Assembly (NCBI RefSeq): GCF_000745005.1
Contig: NZ_JQNB01000001.1
Location: 558,001 to 622,000 of the forward strand
Source of the DNA: Luteibacter sp. 9135
GTDB taxonomy: Bacteria; Pseudomonadota; Gammaproteobacteria; Xanthomonadales; Rhodanobacteraceae
Length of the DNA: 64,000 nucleotides
Reading direction: 5' to 3'
A program made the position numbers and the translations under genes. The notes below the pieces were generated by a model. The model did not search any database. It was not told where the DNA came from and was given only the letters and a program-made list of their open reading frames with translations. How positions within the stretch are numbered: the first letter of the stretch is position 1; each line of letters begins with the position of its first letter. Below, in pieces: positions 49,807 through 58,055 of this stretch.

Positions 49807-50253
49807 ATGAACGACGTACTGCACAAGTTGCCCGAGTTCGTGAGCAACCATACCGCCCTGGTGGCGCTGTTCGTGGTCATCCTGGCCGTGCTGATCGGCG
49901 GTGAGGTGTCCCGCCTCTTCCGCAAGTGGAAAAGCCTGACCCCGGCCGGGCTCACCCAGCTCATCAACCGCGACACCCCGCTCATCATCGACCTCTCCGC
50001 CAGCGCGGACTTCGAGAAAGCGCACGTCCCCGGTGCGAAGAACGTGGCCATGAGCCAGTTCGATCCGGAAACGCAGAAAGACCTCAGCAAGGCAAGGGAG
50101 ATGCCGGTCGTGCTGATCGACAAGGACGGCCGTGGCGTGGGCAAGGCCGCCAATCGCCTGATCAAGGCCGGCTTCGCCCGCGTGTTCGTGCTGGAGGGCG
50201 GCACCTACGCCTGGCAGGCCGCACAGCTGCCCACGGCCAAGGGCAAACGCTAG
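49807..50253 (+). CDS. YibN-like membrane rhodanese-fold protein lacking the catalytic Cys
   Basis: 148-residue protein with one membrane helix (about 17-34) and a cytoplasmic rhodanese domain (LIIDLSASADFEKAHVPGAKNVAM, then VFVLEGGTYAWQAAQLP). At the active-site loop (VVLIDKDGRGVG) Asp105 occupies the place of the usual Cys, so sulfur transfer by the standard mechanism is not possible. E. coli YibN also departs from the consensus there. Probably a binding or regulatory protein of the membrane. Confidence 0.85.
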   Translation: MNDVLHKLPEFVSNHTALVALFVVILAVLIGGEVSRLFRKWKSLTPAGLTQLINRDTPLIIDLSASADFEKAHVPGAKNVAMSQFDPETQKDLSKAREMPVVLIDKDGRGVGKAANRLIKAGFARVFVLEGGTYAWQAAQLPTAKGKR

Positions 50254-50290
50254 AAGCTCCGGCGAACGCCGGCAACCCGGCGCTCCCGCG

Positions 50291-51346
50291 TTAAAGGCCG
50301 TGGATGCCGGCCCGACTGCGCAGGATCGCATCCAGCACGTCGGGTGCCAGGTCGAACGAATCGAAATACAGCCGGTCTTCCGGCAAGCCCGCTTCAACGA
50401 ACCGCTGCCGCCCGGCGGCGATCATCGGCGGCGGGCCGCTCATGTAGAGGTCCACGTCGGCCAGGTCCGGATGGTCGGCCAGCAGCGCCTCGTGCACCAG
50501 TCCCTCGCGCATGCCGCCGGTCCGCGCCTCATCGGCATCGGAAAGCACCGGCGTGAAGGTGAGGTTGGGCACCTGGTCCGCCCACGAGCGGACCAGGTCC
50601 CGCAGGTAGAGGTCGGCCGCGATACGCGCGCCCCAGTACACATGCATCGGGCGACGCGTGCCCAGCGCGATGAAGTGCTCGACGATGGCCTTCACCGGCG
50701 CGAAGCCGGTGCCGCCCGCCATGAACAGCATCGGGCGCTCCGAATCCTCACGCGGCACGAAGGTGCCCAGCGGCGCCTCGATAGCCAGGCGATCCCCGGT
50801 CTGCAACGACTCGTAGACCCAGGAGGTAAACCCGCCGCCAGGCACGTGGCGCACATGCAGTTCGATCAGGCCATCGCGGCGTGGACCGCTGGCGATCGAG
50901 AACGGGCGATGCTTGCCGTCTTCCAGGATGACATCGAGGTACTGGCCGGGCAGCCAGTTCAGGCGCTGGCCGTCCACGGGCTTCAGCCAGATACCCACGA
51001 CATCGGGAGCGAGCATGCGCCGCTCGGCCACCGTCGTGTCCAGCCGCCGGTGGGGAATGTCCTCCACCGACGCGATCTCGCGCACGCGGATGGCGATGTC
51101 GCCACGCGGCACCGCCTGGCACAACAGGATGGCGTGTTGCTCGCTCTCCGAGGCGGACAAGGCCACGGGCGGATGGTGCGGGTAGCCGCAATCGCCCTTG
51201 ACGAGGGTGGCCTTGCAACTGCCACACACACCGCCACGGCACGAGTACGGCAAGGCAATGCCCGCACGCTGCGCGGCTTCGAGCACGGTTTCGTCGGTTT
51301 CGGCGTCGAAGCGCTTGCCGGACGTGGTCAGGGTTACGGTGGGCAC
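50291..51346 (-). CDS. Ferredoxin-ferredoxin reductase fusion (AscD-like oxidoreductase)
   Basis: 351-residue flavoprotein. The N-terminal 2Fe-2S plant-type ferredoxin domain has the CRGGVCGSCKATL cluster motif plus the fourth Cys (ILLCQ). It is followed by an FAD domain (HRPFSIAS) and an NAD-binding domain (MLFMAGGTGFAPVKAIVE, YMSGPPPMI). In Xanthomonas similar proteins are named CDP-6-deoxy-delta-3,4-glucoseen reductase, though the real substrate is uncertain. GTG 51346 begins the ferredoxin domain; GTG 51352 is equally possible. Divergent from a thioesterase gene. Confidence 0.88.
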   Translation of the reverse strand: MPTVTLTTSGKRFDAETDETVLEAAQRAGIALPYSCRGGVCGSCKATLVKGDCGYPHHPPVALSASESEQHAILLCQAVPRGDIAIRVREIASVEDIPHRRLDTTVAERRMLAPDVVGIWLKPVDGQRLNWLPGQYLDVILEDGKHRPFSIASGPRRDGLIELHVRHVPGGGFTSWVYESLQTGDRLAIEAPLGTFVPREDSERPMLFMAGGTGFAPVKAIVEHFIALGTRRPMHVYWGARIAADLYLRDLVRSWADQVPNLTFTPVLSDADEARTGGMREGLVHEALLADHPDLADVDLYMSGPPPMIAAGRQRFVEAGLPEDRLYFDSFDLAPDVLDAILRSRAGIHGL

Positions 51347-51394
51347 CCGCACATTGTAGGACAATGACAGCTTGCCCATGGGACGACACAGCAT

Positions 51395-51847
51395 ATGGCC
51401 ATCTGGAAAGACCCTGTCGACCTCGACCGCCTGAACGGCTGGAGCCGCGGCACGATGATGGAAACCCTCGACATCCGTTTCATCGGATCGGGCGACGACT
51501 GGCTGCGCGGCACGATGCCGGTGGACCACCGCACGCAGCAACCGTTCGGCCTGCTGCACGGCGGCGCCTCGGTAGTGCTGGCCGAGACGCTGGGCAGTTC
51601 GGCGGCCCTGCTGACGCTGGACGTCGAGAAGCAGGTGGCGGTGGGCCTGGACATCAACGCCAACCATATCCGCGGCGTGCGCGGCGGCCTGGTGACCGGT
51701 ACGGCGCGTGCGGCACACCTGGGCAGGACCACGCAGGTGTGGGAGATCCGCATCGAGGACGAGGAGGGCAAGCTGGTCTGCCTGTCACGCCTGACCATGG
51801 CCGTGGTCGCGGCGCGCGGCGGCGCGCCGGGAAACCTGCGTTCGTGA
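51395..51847 (+). CDS. PaaI/YdiI-type hotdog thioesterase
   Basis: 150-residue acyl-CoA thioesterase. It shows MMETLDIRFIGSGDDWLRGTMPVD, GLLHGGASVVLAETLGSSAA (catalytic Glu in the helix) and NHIRGVRGGLVTGTARAAHLGR, the pattern of YdiI/EntH and menaquinone-pathway DHNA-CoA thioesterases. Substrate is not defined by sequence. GTGA overlap with srkA. Confidence 0.9.
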   Translation: MAIWKDPVDLDRLNGWSRGTMMETLDIRFIGSGDDWLRGTMPVDHRTQQPFGLLHGGASVVLAETLGSSAALLTLDVEKQVAVGLDINANHIRGVRGGLVTGTARAAHLGRTTQVWEIRIEDEEGKLVCLSRLTMAVVAARGGAPGNLRS

Positions 51848-52788
51848 GCGAAGGCGCCCCCTACGCCGCCCTCTCACCCGATGTCGTGCTCGCGGCCGTG
51901 GATGCCACGGGCCGCTGGAGTGATGGCCGGCTGCTCACGCTGAACAGCTACGAGAACCGCGTCTTCCAGGTGGGACTGGAAGACGGAGGTTTCGTGGTGG
52001 TGAAGTTCTATCGTCCAGGCCGCTGGACCGATGCGGCCATCGAGGAGGAACACGCCTTCGCCCGCGAGTTGGCCGGGGCGGAACTGCCGATGGTGGACCC
52101 GCTGGTGTTCGACGGTCGCAGCATGCTGGTCCATGCCGGTTACCGCTACGCGGTGTATCCACGCCGCGGCGGGCGGGCGCCTTCGCTGGAATCGCCCGAC
52201 CAGCTCATGTGGCTGGGCCGGCTGCTCGCCCGCATGCATGCCCTCGGCGCACGCGAGCCGTTCCGTGCCCGTGGCACGCTGGACCGGGCGACGATGATCG
52301 ACGCGCCGGTGCGGGCCACGCTGGGCTCGGATCTGTTGCCCGCCCATCTGTTCGACGCCTATCGCCATGCCGCCGCGCGTGTCGAGGAGGCCGTGGCGAA
52401 CCGTATCGAGGCGGTGGGCCCCGTGCGCCGCATCCGCCTGCATGGCGACTGCCACCCCGGCAACGTGCTGTGGACCGACGCGGGACCGCACTTCGTCGAC
52501 CTGGACGACGCACGCATGGGGCCGGCCGTGCAGGACCTGTGGATGCTTGCCGGCGACGACGCCATGATGGATGCCCTGCTCGAGGGCTACGGCCAGTTCC
52601 GCGAATTCGACCCCACCGAGCTGGCGCTGGTGCCGGCACTGCGCGCGATGCGCCAGGTGCACTACGCCGGATGGATCGCCGAGCGCTGGCACGATCCCGC
52701 GTTCCCCGCCGCGTTTCCGTTCGCGGCCGAGCCGCGCTGGTGGGAACAGCACATCGCCGACCTGCACGACATCGCCGACGATCTCTGA
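51844..52788 (+). CDS. srkA: Stress response kinase A (YihE family)
   Basis: 314-residue choline/aminoglycoside-kinase-fold protein of the SrkA family, a Ser/Thr kinase in E. coli that helps survival under envelope and oxidative stress. It shows NSYENRVFQVGLEDGGFVVVKFYRP (nucleotide Lys), LHGDCHPGNVLW (Brenner motif with catalytic Asp) and FVDLDDARMGP. Start is GTG 51844, overlapping the thioesterase stop. Confidence 0.92.
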   Translation: MSEGAPYAALSPDVVLAAVDATGRWSDGRLLTLNSYENRVFQVGLEDGGFVVVKFYRPGRWTDAAIEEEHAFARELAGAELPMVDPLVFDGRSMLVHAGYRYAVYPRRGGRAPSLESPDQLMWLGRLLARMHALGAREPFRARGTLDRATMIDAPVRATLGSDLLPAHLFDAYRHAAARVEEAVANRIEAVGPVRRIRLHGDCHPGNVLWTDAGPHFVDLDDARMGPAVQDLWMLAGDDAMMDALLEGYGQFREFDPTELALVPALRAMRQVHYAGWIAERWHDPAFPAAFPFAAEPRWWEQHIADLHDIADDL

Positions 52789-52845
52789 TACCCGCCCGCC
52801 TTTTCGTTCCTGCCCTTGTATCCCCCTGTTTTCGTGGAGACCGCC

Positions 52846-53289
52846 TTGAATTCCTTCTTCACCCGTGTCATCGCCGTGTTCGAGATCGCCGGCGGCCTGT
52901 TCGGTCTGGTCCACCAGTTCGAGCGCCTGCTCAACGGCCGCTTCAGCGGCGTGGATGCCATCGTCGCCGTGCTGGGCGTGCTGCTGTTCGGCTTCATCCT
53001 CGTGGCGGGCGTGCTGCTGGCCAGCAATGACGGGCGTGGCACCTCGATGTCGATCTGGGCTCAGTTCCTGCAGGCGCCCCTGGTGGCCACGCCGATGTTC
53101 AGCTACGCGCTGTCCAGCGGCGCGTTCGCCAACGTATCGCTGACGTTGCAGCGCTCGCCACATCTCGGCTTCGACTGGGCCATCGCCGAGCACGGCTGGC
53201 TGCTCGCGCTGGGCGGGCCGTCCGCAGCGCACCTGGGCATCAACGTGCTGGCACTGGTTTCCTGGCTGGTGCTGCGTTTCGGCCGCTGA
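52846..53289 (+). CDS. Small integral membrane protein, unknown function
   Basis: 147-residue membrane protein with helices at about 6-24, 35-60 and 115-145. The start is TTG 52846, six bases after GGAG; TTG 52816 and GTG 52834 are alternatives. It has a conserved-looking GRFSGVDAIVAVLG segment but no family I can name. It is 57 bases after srkA and 28 before rlmI and could belong to that transcript. Confidence 0.65.
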   Translation: MNSFFTRVIAVFEIAGGLFGLVHQFERLLNGRFSGVDAIVAVLGVLLFGFILVAGVLLASNDGRGTSMSIWAQFLQAPLVATPMFSYALSSGAFANVSLTLQRSPHLGFDWAIAEHGWLLALGGPSAAHLGINVLALVSWLVLRFGR

Positions 53290-53317
53290 ACCGCGGCATC
53301 CCCGCTATCATGGGCGA

Positions 53318-54487
53318 ATGAACACGTCCTCGTTGCCCGTCATCCGCCTCAAGACCGACCGCCTGCCCGGCCACCCGTGGGTCTGGTCCGCCCAGATCGT
53401 CAAGCCCGACGATCGCCTGCCGCCCGGCACCGTCGTCGACGTGCAAGACGCGAAGGGCCGCTTCGTCGGCCGCGGCTTCTGGAACGGGCATGCCCGCGTC
53501 GCCCTGCGCCTGCTCACCACGGATCCCGACCAGGCCGTCGACGAGGGCTGGATCGCCGCACGCATCGCACGCGCGGTAGAACTGCGGCGTGGGCTGCTCC
53601 GCCTGGACGAGGTGAGCGACGCCTGGCGCGTGGTGCACAGCGAGGGCGATGGCCTGTCGGGCCTCGTGGTCGACCGTTATGCCGACCACCTCGTGGTCGA
53701 GTATTTCGCGGCCGGCATGTGGCGCTTCCGCGAGGTCGTCCACGCCGAGCTGCAGAAACACTTCCCCGGCGCCTCGCTCTACTGGTTCGCCGAACAGCAC
53801 GTGCAGCGCCAGGAATCCTTCGACGTACGCTCCAATGACGCCCCCGCCGCCGTGGACGTGAAGGAGCACGGCCTGTCGTTCCACGCGGCACCGGGGCTGG
53901 GCCACAAGACCGGCTTCTTCGCCGACCAGCGCGACAACCGGCTGCGCTTCGCACGGCTGGCACAGGGTCGTCGCGTGCTGGACCTGTGCTGCAACGCCGG
54001 CGGCTTCGCCGTCCACGCGATGAAGGCCGGCGCACGTTCAGCCATCGGCGTCGATGCGGACGCCGCCATTCTCGAGGTGGCCCGCGAGAACGCCCGCATG
54101 AACGGTGTCGAGGCCAGCTTCGAGCAGGGCGACGTGTTCGAATGGCTGCGCGCCGCGATCGCCCGGGGCGACACCTGGGACGCCATCGTGCTCGATCCGC
54201 CCAAGCTCACCCGCGACCGCAACCAGGTGGTCAACGCGCTGAAGAAGTACTTCGCCATGAACCGCACGGCGCTGGATGTGCTGGCCCCCGGCGGCATCCT
54301 GCTGACCTGCTCGTGCACCGGCCTGGTCAGCGAGGACGACTTCCTCGAGATGATCCGGCGCGTGGCCCTCAACGCGGGCCGTGATATCCAGGTCCTTCAC
54401 GTGGATGGCGCCGGCGCGGATCACCCGGTGGCGAGCAACGTGCCGGAGAACCGTTACCTCAAGGCGGTGTTCTGCCGCGTGGGCTGA
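53318..54487 (+). CDS. rlmI: 23S rRNA methyltransferase RlmI family
   Basis: 389-residue class I SAM methyltransferase with an N-terminal PUA domain (RLKTDRLPGHPWVWSAQI, GRGFWNG). The methyltransferase core has KTGFFADQRDNR, VLDLCCNAGGFAVHAMKAGA and IVLDPPKLTRDR, then LLTCSCTG. E. coli RlmI makes m5C1962 in 23S rRNA. RlmI, RlmK-N and related paralogues share this plan, so target identity is probable rather than certain. Confidence 0.88.
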   Translation: MNTSSLPVIRLKTDRLPGHPWVWSAQIVKPDDRLPPGTVVDVQDAKGRFVGRGFWNGHARVALRLLTTDPDQAVDEGWIAARIARAVELRRGLLRLDEVSDAWRVVHSEGDGLSGLVVDRYADHLVVEYFAAGMWRFREVVHAELQKHFPGASLYWFAEQHVQRQESFDVRSNDAPAAVDVKEHGLSFHAAPGLGHKTGFFADQRDNRLRFARLAQGRRVLDLCCNAGGFAVHAMKAGARSAIGVDADAAILEVARENARMNGVEASFEQGDVFEWLRAAIARGDTWDAIVLDPPKLTRDRNQVVNALKKYFAMNRTALDVLAPGGILLTCSCTGLVSEDDFLEMIRRVALNAGRDIQVLHVDGAGADHPVASNVPENRYLKAVFCRVG

Positions 54488-54534
54488 CGCCGCGTTCACC
54501 GGGCCTTGATCGCCCGCCGGATCACACTCCGGCC

Positions 54535-55617
54535 ATGTCCCGAAAGCCGCCCTCCGACGCCCTTGTGGTCGTCTCCGCCGAACAGGCCCACGCGAAAGCG
54601 GCGGGCCTTGTCTACGTCTGCGATACCGACCAGGGCATCACGCGATGCAAGCGGGGCCGGACGTTTGCCTACCTGGACGCGAACGGTAAACGGATCACCG
54701 ACGAGCAGGTATTGACCCGGATTCGCTCCCTGGCCATTCCGCCGGCGTATAGCCACGTGTGGATCTGCCCGAACGAGCGTGGGCACCTGCAGGCCACGGG
54801 TCGCGACGCGCGGGCACGCAAGCAGTACCGGTACCACGTGGAGTGGCGCAACGTGCGCGACCGCGGCAAGTTCGAGCGCATCCTGGAGTTCGGCAAGGTG
54901 CTGCCCACCCTGCGGCGGCGGCTGCGCAAGGACCTGGCGTTGCCCGGCCTGCCCCGGGAAAAGGTGCTCGCCCTGATCGTCAGTCTGCTCGAGGAAACGA
55001 TGATCCGCATCGGCAACGATGTCTATGCGAAGCAGAACAAATCCTTCGGCCTGACCACCTTGTTGTCGCGCCATGTCGCTGTGCACCGCGGTCGTATCGA
55101 CTTCCATTTCCGTGGCAAGAGCGGGCAATGGCGCGATGTTCAGCTGGACGATCCGCGCCTGGTCAAGGCGGTGCGCCGGGTGCAGGAATTGCCCGGGCAA
55201 CGCCTGTTTCAGTACCTGGACGACGAGGGGCACCGACAGCCCGTCGATTCCGGCATGGTCAACGACTACCTGCGCGAAGTCACCGGCGGTGAATTCACCG
55301 CCAAGGACTTCCGCACCTGGGGCGGCACGGTGAACGCGGTGGCCACGCTCGCTGGCACCCCGCATCCCGAAAAAGGCGGTGACACGGCACTGCGCGCCAC
55401 CCTGGCCGGCGCCGTCAAGCAGGTGGCGGCGGTACTGGGCAACACGCCAGCGGTCTGCCGCGCCTCGTATATCCATCCGGAAGTGTTCGCGGGTTGGCTG
55501 GACGGCGAACTGCACCGGCATGTGCCGCCGACCGGGGCACACGCATCGCGCAAGCTGGAGGCCCTGACGCTGGCGTTCCTTCGTCGGCGTCTGCGTGCGT
55601 CCACCCGCTCCCGCTGA
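54535..55617 (+). CDS. Type IB DNA topoisomerase (poxvirus-like)
   Basis: 360-residue single-subunit topoisomerase that relaxes supercoils through a 3'-phosphotyrosine. It has an N-terminal domain (to about residue 90, IPPAYSHVWICPNERGHLQATG), a catalytic domain with KQYRYHVEWR, GNDVYAKQNKSFGLTTL, FRGKSGQWRDVQL, DFRTWGGT and the nucleophile Tyr312 in CRASYIHPEV. All catalytic Arg, Lys and Tyr residues are present. Bacterial IB enzymes are patchily distributed and often transferred. Confidence 0.93.
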   Translation: MSRKPPSDALVVVSAEQAHAKAAGLVYVCDTDQGITRCKRGRTFAYLDANGKRITDEQVLTRIRSLAIPPAYSHVWICPNERGHLQATGRDARARKQYRYHVEWRNVRDRGKFERILEFGKVLPTLRRRLRKDLALPGLPREKVLALIVSLLEETMIRIGNDVYAKQNKSFGLTTLLSRHVAVHRGRIDFHFRGKSGQWRDVQLDDPRLVKAVRRVQELPGQRLFQYLDDEGHRQPVDSGMVNDYLREVTGGEFTAKDFRTWGGTVNAVATLAGTPHPEKGGDTALRATLAGAVKQVAAVLGNTPAVCRASYIHPEVFAGWLDGELHRHVPPTGAHASRKLEALTLAFLRRRLRASTRSR

Positions 55618-55682
55618 GCCCGGCGGATGGCTATAGTGCACGCACGGGGATCGGGTACTTTTTTTCAGGGGTTGGTTTGAAG

Positions 55683-56603
55683 ATGTGGCGGTGGAAGGCG
55701 TTTCCCGTAGTGCTCGGGCTGGCAAGCGCATCCGCTGTGATGGCGCAGGATGCGCCCGTGGCGCCACCGATGGTGTTTCCCGACGCACAGAGCCATCGTG
55801 GCGTTGTCGACGACACATGGATCGTCGCGCTCAAACGCCTTCCTGGCGCCAGCCTCACGGCGGTGAAGAATTACGCGGACGAGGGCGATATCGCCGCCGG
55901 CGTATCGCTGCGTTATCACCTCGACGACGCCGACTGGATCATCGCCGATGTGTTCATCTATCCCGCAGGTGAAGGCGACCCGACGAAAATGCTCAGGCAG
56001 GCCGCCGACGATTTTCGCGAGTCGGTAGCCTATGCCGAGCGCCAGGAGATCTACCGGAACGTGTGGTGGGGCGACGAAGCTCCGTACACAGCCCTCCTGG
56101 GCGGCGGCAGGAAACTCCAGGGCCGCTTCCTGCCGATCGTGTTCGATGCGCAGCAGGACATGCTCACATCGCGCGCCTACCTGTTCTATCGCAAGCTTTA
56201 CTACATCAAGATCCGGCTGAGCACGACGGTGGAGGCGGTCGACTCGCTGGCCGAGCGTGCGGACGGATTCATCGGCAGCCTGCTCAATGGCGTGGACATC
56301 GTCAGTGTCGGCGGCTGCGGGCGGAAGATGGATATCGTGGCGCTGCCCAGCGGCCAGCGCGCTCCGGCGGATTTCACCGACGGTGTGAGCCCGGATGGCT
56401 TCGGCATCGCCATCGCGATGTCCCGACCGGGTGGACCGACGTACGCCACGCAGATGAGCAAGGCTATGGTGACCGCGGCGCGGCGCCAACTGGCGACGGG
56501 CTGCACCTCGCTGGATTACAAGCCACCGGGTGACGACAGCACGCACGCGGTGCTTCACCTGAAGTTCGGCCCGAACGACTGGGGTGCGTCGCCCAGGCAC
56601 TGA
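55683..56603 (+). CDS. Exported protein of unknown function
   Basis: 306-residue exported protein: signal peptide (1-22, ends AVMAQ), then an alpha/beta domain with LDDADWIIADVFIYPAGEGD and YRKLYYIKIRLSTTVEAVDSLAERADGF. Two Cys pairs may form disulfides late in the chain (GCGRK, TGCTS). No family recognised. ATG 55683 is chosen; TTG 55677 is two codons upstream. The gene is 65 bases after the topoisomerase. Confidence 0.65.
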   Translation: MWRWKAFPVVLGLASASAVMAQDAPVAPPMVFPDAQSHRGVVDDTWIVALKRLPGASLTAVKNYADEGDIAAGVSLRYHLDDADWIIADVFIYPAGEGDPTKMLRQAADDFRESVAYAERQEIYRNVWWGDEAPYTALLGGGRKLQGRFLPIVFDAQQDMLTSRAYLFYRKLYYIKIRLSTTVEAVDSLAERADGFIGSLLNGVDIVSVGGCGRKMDIVALPSGQRAPADFTDGVSPDGFGIAIAMSRPGGPTYATQMSKAMVTAARRQLATGCTSLDYKPPGDDSTHAVLHLKFGPNDWGASPRH

Positions 56604-56840
56604 AGAAAGAAGCGGCCGGGACGCGTCCCACGCCCGGCCGCTGACGTTCGCCGGTGGCGGCCGGGCTCAAATCCTTGAGCCACACCGCGCCACCGGCGGC
56701 GACAGCAACATCTTGCCCGCCGATACCGCGCCGGACTATGGAAGGATTCTGAAAAATCGGGCGGCTTCGCGGCCGCCCGTGCACGCCGTACCGACCGCCG
56801 AGCCTTGTAGACTGGCGCCCCGTCCCACCCGAGCCTGCCG
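56604..56840. other. Intergenic region with two strong hairpins
   Basis: GCGGCCGGG (56612) pairs with CCCGGCCGC (56633-56641), just after the preceding stop, but has no T run. CGGGCGGC (56758) pairs with GCCGCCCG (56772-56779); on the minus strand this is followed by ATTTTT, giving a minus-strand terminator shape with no matching upstream gene. It may limit antisense transcription or act in the pssA leader. No reading frame convinces. Confidence 0.5.
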
Positions 56841-57461
56841 ATGAACCCGAAACCGCGACCGTTTTCCATGATCCGCGACTTCGCGCTGGCCGACTGGTTC
56901 ACGCTCGGCAACGCGGCCAGCGGCGTGGGTGCGTTGTTCTCGACGATGACCTACCTGCAGGAAGGCGGTGTGTGGCACCTCTACATGGCGTGCGGCCTTG
57001 TGCTGCTGGCGCTGGTGTTCGACGTGCTCGACGGACGTATCGCCCGCTGGCGCCAACGGGCCTCGCTGCTCGGCCGTGAACTGGACTCCCTGGCCGACGT
57101 GATCTCCTTCGGCGTCGCGCCCGCCGTCATCGGCTACGGCTGCGGCATGCAGGGCGGCCTGGATCGCGCCATCCTGCTGATGTTCGTCTGCTGCGGTGTC
57201 TCGCGCCTGGCCCGTTACAACGTCACCGCGGAAGGACTGGCCAACGAGGAAGGCAAGGTCACCCACTTCGAGGGCACGCCCATCCCCACCTCGATTCTGC
57301 TGGTGGCGGTGCTCTGCGCCGCGGCCGGTGCCGGCGCGCTGCACGACGCGATGTGGCTGGGCAGCGTGCGTCTGGCCACGCTGACGTTGCATCCGCTTTC
57401 GCTCATGTTCGCCGTATCCGGTGCGCTGATGGTCAGCCGCATCCGTATTCCCAAGCTCTGA
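56841..57461 (+). CDS. pssA: CDP-diacylglycerol-serine O-phosphatidyltransferase
   Basis: 206-residue membrane enzyme making phosphatidylserine, the precursor of phosphatidylethanolamine. Six hydrophobic segments and a complete CDP-alcohol phosphotransferase motif, DGRIARWRQRASLLGRELDSLAD (DG-x2-AR-x8-G-x3-D-x3-D; I give only the pattern for the long form), identify the type II Bacillus-like enzyme rather than the E. coli PLD-type PssA. It converges with the PnuC-family gene. Confidence 0.9.
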   Translation: MNPKPRPFSMIRDFALADWFTLGNAASGVGALFSTMTYLQEGGVWHLYMACGLVLLALVFDVLDGRIARWRQRASLLGRELDSLADVISFGVAPAVIGYGCGMQGGLDRAILLMFVCCGVSRLARYNVTAEGLANEEGKVTHFEGTPIPTSILLVAVLCAAAGAGALHDAMWLGSVRLATLTLHPLSLMFAVSGALMVSRIRIPKL

Positions 57462-57467
57462 GGCCGC

Positions 57468-58055
57468 TCAGGTCGCCGACGCCGGGCCGCCCGCGGGCTC
57501 GCGACGCCACGCGCGCAGGCCCAGCACGGCCAGCACCACGAACGCGGCATAGAGCACCGCCGTGACCGGGAGCGCCTTGTACATGTATTCGCCGACGTAG
57601 ATCACGTCCACCCCGATCCACAGCCACCAGGCGGCCACGTGCCGACGCGCCTGCCACCACTGGGCGACGAGGCTGAAGGCGGTCAGCCCGGCGTCCAGCC
57701 AGGGCAGCGACGCATCCGTCCAGCGGTGCATGGCGTAGCCCAGCGCGAGCGCGGCCGCCGCGCCCACCGCCAGGTGCAGCGCGGCGCGGCGACTTTCCAG
57801 CGCGGCCACGCGCACATGGCCCTCGTCGTCCAGGTGGCGCCGCCAGCGATGCCAGCCGTAGAGGATCAACGCGGCGAAGATCACTTGCAGGAGCGTGTCC
57901 GAGTACAACTTCGCGTCGATGAAGATCCACGCATAGGCCATCACCGACACCAGGCCCACGGGCCAGCACCAGGGATGGCGTCGCGCGGTCAGCCACACGG
58001 CCACCGCGCTGACCACGGCGGCGGCCACTTCGAAACCGGACAGCTCAAAGCTCAT
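57468..58055 (-). CDS. pnuC: PnuC-family vitamin transporter, probable thiamine carrier (PnuT)
   Basis: 195-residue inner-membrane facilitator with six or seven helices and the family Trp motif (QWWQARRHVAAWWLWI, then DVIYVGEYMYKALP). Generic PnuC takes nicotinamide riboside; relatives under TPP riboswitches (PnuT) carry thiamine. Here its start overlaps the end of a TonB-dependent receptor gene by 11 bases, and that unit has a TPP riboswitch in front, so thiamine is the likely cargo. Substrate assignment is from context. Confidence 0.85.
   Translation of the reverse strand: MSFELSGFEVAAAVVSAVAVWLTARRHPWCWPVGLVSVMAYAWIFIDAKLYSDTLLQVIFAALILYGWHRWRRHLDDEGHVRVAALESRRAALHLAVGAAAALALGYAMHRWTDASLPWLDAGLTAFSLVAQWWQARRHVAAWWLWIGVDVIYVGEYMYKALPVTAVLYAAFVVLAVLGLRAWRREPAGGPASAT

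Noticed and set aside
56752-56783. Minus-strand terminator-like hairpin before pssA
   Set aside because: No minus-strand gene ends there; kept only as an intergenic hairpin.
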